From positions 124,001 through 188,000 of the forward strand of contig CAZFHA010000002.1 of the NCBI GenBank assembly GCA_964518595.1: a stretch of DNA of 64,000 nt, in the 5' to 3' direction. Source of the stretch: CAZFHA01 sp964518595 (GTDB taxonomy: Bacteria > Bacillota > Clostridia > Saccharofermentanales > Saccharofermentanaceae). The notes under the pieces were generated by a model. It made no database searches. It saw only the letters and a program-made list of their open reading frames with translations, and was not told the origin of the DNA. The translations under genes and the position numbers were made by a program. Positions 61,459 through 64,000 of this stretch are shown in pieces; the stretch's first letter is position 1, and every line of letters begins with the position of its first letter.

Positions 61459-62987
61459 CCAACATTTACCCCCATCATATATTCACCAATTTGGTTGGCT
61501 GTAAAGCTGTTTGCCGGAGCAATTCTGAGTAGCTCACCATTATAAATGACTCCGATAGTATCTGCACAACTCATAATCTCATCTAGCTCCAGAGAAACAA
61601 GTAAAATTGCCTTGCCTTTATCACGTTCGGCAAAAATTTGTTGGTGGATGTTCTCAATCGCACCAATGTCTAAACCTCTCGTAGGCTGAACCACAATCAT
61701 CAGCTGGGCCTCTTGCTCAATTTCCCTGGCAATGATAGCTTTCTGCTGGTTACCACCACTCATTGAACGCACAATGGTTTCAGAGCCTTGACCGCTACGA
61801 ATATCGTATTCAGCAATTAGGTTATCACTGTGATTTTTCCACTGTTGAGCAGCAATTATGCCTTTTTTAGCATAAGGAGATTGATAATAGTTTTTTAAAA
61901 CTAAATTATCCTTTAGAGGAAAATCTAAGACTAAACCATAGGCTTGGCGGTCTTCCGGCACGTAAGACACACCCTTCTCTATTCTATCCCGCACTGAATT
62001 GTGGGTTATATTATCGCTGCCTAGTAAAATATTACCGGCAGTCACTTTAGTTAATCCAGCAATGGCATCTGCAATCTCTACCTGTCCATTACCGGAGACA
62101 CCGGCAATAGCAAAAATTTCGCCTCCATGAATATCAAAAGAGACATTTTTAACGATTTCAAAATTATTGTTATCCTTGATGGATAAATTCTTAACTTGTA
62201 AAACTTTATTTTTAAAAACGGCTGGTGCACGCTTGACATCAAAAGCCACTTCACGGCCTACCATAAGGTTAGCCATTTCCTTTGTGCTGGTAGTTTTGAC
62301 ATCCAAGACATCAATCAACTTCCCGCGGCACAAAACTGCGCAGCGATCCGCCACCTGTTTAATTTCTTCTAATTTATGGGTAATGAGAATAATTGTTTTT
62401 CCATCCTCTTGAAGGCCGCGTATAATTTTGAGTAAAAAAACAATTTCCTGAGGGGTTAATACCGCCGTAGGCTCATCAAATACCAGTATCTCAGCCTCTC
62501 TATAGAGCATCTTAAGAATTTCTACTCGCTGCTGCATGGAGACATTAATCTCCTCAATCCGTTTGGTCGGTTCAACTTCAAGGCCATATTTCTGAGATAG
62601 AGTCAAAACACGTTTATTCGCACCCTTAATATCAACACTAGGGAAAATACCCAGCAGTCTCCTCGTATTCTCCATTCCAAGGATAATATTTTCTGTGATG
62701 GTATAGTTCTCTACTAACTTAAAATGCTGATGAACCATACCGATGTTTAATTTGGTTGCATAATTGGGTGATGAAATCTTAACTTTTTTGCCACGAATAA
62801 GTATTTCCCCTTCATCGGGCTCATACATGCCAAAAAGCATACTCATCAGAGTACTCTTACCGGCACCATTCTCACCTAAAAGGGCAAAAATTTCTCCTTT
62901 TTTGATCTTTAACGTTACATCGTCGTTGGCAACCACTCCCGGGAAGCGCTTGGTTATATGTCTCATTTCAACAATATATTCGGACAT
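61455..62987 (-). CDS. ABC transporter ATP-binding protein, double-domain (BMP/nucleoside type)
   Basis: The 510-residue protein holds two nucleotide-binding domains, as in RbsA/NupO-type importers. Domain 1 has Walker A GENGAGKST, signature VSMQQRVEI and Walker B VFDEPTAVLTPQ. Domain 2 has a degenerate Walker A GVSGNGQVE, signature MSGGNQQKAIIA and Walker B-like VVQPTRGLDIGA, so only the first site is likely to hydrolyse ATP fully. AAGGAG lies before the ATG at 62987. It overlaps the permease gene by 4 bp. Cytoplasmic, bound to the two permeases. Confidence 0.95.
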   Translation of the reverse strand: MSEYIVEMRHITKRFPGVVANDDVTLKIKKGEIFALLGENGAGKSTLMSMLFGMYEPDEGEILIRGKKVKISSPNYATKLNIGMVHQHFKLVENYTITENIILGMENTRRLLGIFPSVDIKGANKRVLTLSQKYGLEVEPTKRIEEINVSMQQRVEILKMLYREAEILVFDEPTAVLTPQEIVFLLKIIRGLQEDGKTIILITHKLEEIKQVADRCAVLCRGKLIDVLDVKTTSTKEMANLMVGREVAFDVKRAPAVFKNKVLQVKNLSIKDNNNFEIVKNVSFDIHGGEIFAIAGVSGNGQVEIADAIAGLTKVTAGNILLGSDNITHNSVRDRIEKGVSYVPEDRQAYGLVLDFPLKDNLVLKNYYQSPYAKKGIIAAQQWKNHSDNLIAEYDIRSGQGSETIVRSMSGGNQQKAIIAREIEQEAQLMIVVQPTRGLDIGAIENIHQQIFAERDKGKAILLVSLELDEIMSCADTIGVIYNGELLRIAPANSFTANQIGEYMMGVNVG

Positions 62988-63043
62988 ACTTTATCTCCTT
63001 AGCGGGAATATAATTTTACACATAATCTTTTCTGCAAAGGTAC

Positions 63044-63068
63044 AAAGGCGGGATCACTCCCGCCTTTG
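63044..63068 (-). terminator. Intra-operon hairpin after binding-protein gene
   Basis: AAAGGCGGGA (63044-63053) pairs with TCCCGCCTTT (63058-63067) around a 4-nt loop. The T tract is weak. It lies in the 110-bp gap between the substrate-binding and ATPase genes, so it may partly terminate transcription or protect the upstream mRNA and raise binding-protein yield. Confidence 0.65.
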
Positions 63069-63097
63069 CGCTACAAACTACCTAATACTCACTAGGC

Positions 63098-64000
63098 TTA
63101 TTTTAGACCAGGGAAATCTTCAGGTGTTGTACCACTAAAGTTTGAGGGCGGCACAATCTTACCTTCTTTAACCAGATCATAGACTTCCTTAATCTTGGTC
63201 AAAGCATCCGCAGATAACTGTTGACGACCTTCAGCACTAACAAAGCCGGTAGAATCTGTATCAGCCATAAGCAGAACATTCTCACCCTTAAAGGTACCGT
63301 CAGCTACTTTGTTGAGAGCCCGATCAACACTAAGGCTCATTACCTTAAGTGCTGAAGTAAGAACAATATTAGCATCGCCATTGGCACCATCATCAAACTG
63401 GTCAACATCGCAACCAATAACCTTGGCATCTTTAGCTTCTTTAACCGCAGTGAAAACACCATTTCCGCTTGCACCAGCGGCAACAAAAATAATGTCAACA
63501 CCTTCAGCCAGTAAGGCATTACCAATTACTTTACCGGTGGCGGCATCATTAAAGCTACCGACATAGTTACCACCTACATTAGCACCTGTAACGTCTGTAC
63601 CGGCATAGGAAGGTAATTCAATGATTTCGGTCTTGGTGCCAAGGTGGGCATTAGCATAGTTAACTCCGGCTTCAAAGCCATATTGATAGTTAACATTTGA
63701 AGGGAAAGCAAGGCCATTAACTACGGAAACCTTTCCTGTCTTACTGTCTAAGGCAGCGCCTACTCCTACAAAGAAACCACTCTCTTGCTCAGCAAAGGTC
63801 ATAGCATAAACATTGTCTAAAACAATCGCTTGACCTTCAGCATCAGCTGGAAAAGTATCAACCAAGATAAACTTAACATTAGGGTTGGCCATGGCAATGT
63901 CACCAATTCCAGCAAACTGGAAACCGCAACATACAATAACATCATAGTCAGCTACCAGGTCAGCGACAGCTTGAACAGCGGCTGTAGTATCTCCGGTAGG
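63098..64000 (-). CDS. BMP-family substrate-binding lipoprotein, N-terminus beyond window
   Basis: The last 300 residues of a basic-membrane-protein (BMP/PnrA/Med) type solute-binding protein; the start and signal peptide lie past the window edge. The visible part includes DVIVCCGFQFAG, FILVDTFPADAEG, the AEQESGFFVGVGAAL hinge and the late FVAAGASGNGVFTAVKEAK, as in PnrA-type nucleoside binders. The frame stays open to base 64000, so the coding region continues upstream. First visible gene of the operon with the ATPase and two permeases. Purine nucleosides are the usual ligands of the family; the exact ligand is inferred. Confidence 0.93.
   Translation of the reverse strand, partial: PTGDTTAAVQAVADLVADYDVIVCCGFQFAGIGDIAMANPNVKFILVDTFPADAEGQAIVLDNVYAMTFAEQESGFFVGVGAALDSKTGKVSVVNGLAFPSNVNYQYGFEAGVNYANAHLGTKTEIIELPSYAGTDVTGANVGGNYVGSFNDAATGKVIGNALLAEGVDIIFVAAGASGNGVFTAVKEAKDAKVIGCDVDQFDDGANGDANIVLTSALKVMSLSVDRALNKVADGTFKGENVLLMADTDSTGFVSAEGRQQLSADALTKIKEVYDLVKEGKIVPPSNFSGTTPEDFPGLK

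Overview
The window looks like chromosome from a low-to-mid GC Gram-positive anaerobe of the Clostridia. Pointers are the Bacillus-type promoters and strong AGGAGG ribosome sites, a CIRCE-controlled groES-groL pair, two LytR-CpsA-Psr proteins, the long single-chain PurL, an acyl-ACP thioesterase, the UPF0210/ACT pair and a BMP-type nucleoside transporter. A GTP-type PEP carboxykinase and a class I (oxygen-dependent) ribonucleotide reductase narrow it further, but I cannot name a genus. No rRNA, tRNA or CRISPR array was found. Almost all sequence is coding and most genes lie on the minus strand.

Layout. 1-6.4 kb: a cut-off YqeG-like phosphatase, divergent aspartokinase, then an envelope group (pseudo-PP2C/SH3 membrane protein overlapping an LCP protein; divergent DUF3048 lipoprotein). 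6.4-13.5 kb: glycosyltransferase, PfkB kinase, smpB, tsaD, uppP, an alpha/beta-hydrolase with no nucleophilic serine, a CorA-like transporter, dUTPase. 13.5-26.3 kb: U32 peptidase/hydroxylation factor overlapping zapA, GTP-PEPCK, rsmA, purL, htpG, class IV aminotransferase. 26.4-29.2 kb: a 23-unit MORN-repeat membrane protein, then the only sizeable gene-poor stretch, which holds a frameshifted IS3-family transposase remnant, a 17-bp tandem duplication and a small membrane ORF. 29.2-32 kb: argG-argH with a good promoter and a candidate ArgR site. 32-42.8 kb: a TPR protein, UPF0210/ACT/metallo-beta-lactamase operon, two overlapping flavoproteins with a CYTH protein, a beta-propeller-like membrane protein, acyl-ACP thioesterase and a DUF6106-like protein. 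42.9-47.4 kb: groL-groES, second LCP protein, galE. 47.7-54 kb: a two-component system converging on an unusual three-gene membrane operon. 54-59 kb: mscS-like channel and nrdA-nrdB. 59.3-64 kb: a nucleoside-type ABC transporter operon whose binding protein runs off the window.

Most genes are core metabolism, translation or envelope housekeeping. The most unusual part is the tightly coupled operon at 49967-53998: a stand-alone two-TM Cache-like sensor, a related sensor fused to a multi-TM MFS-like transporter, and a protein with an ECF-sigma-region-2-like N-terminus, one TM and a DUF5067-like extracellular domain. It converges on a histidine kinase/response regulator pair. A second unusual unit is the degenerate PP2C-TM-SH3-Pro/Thr tail protein coupled to an LCP protein.
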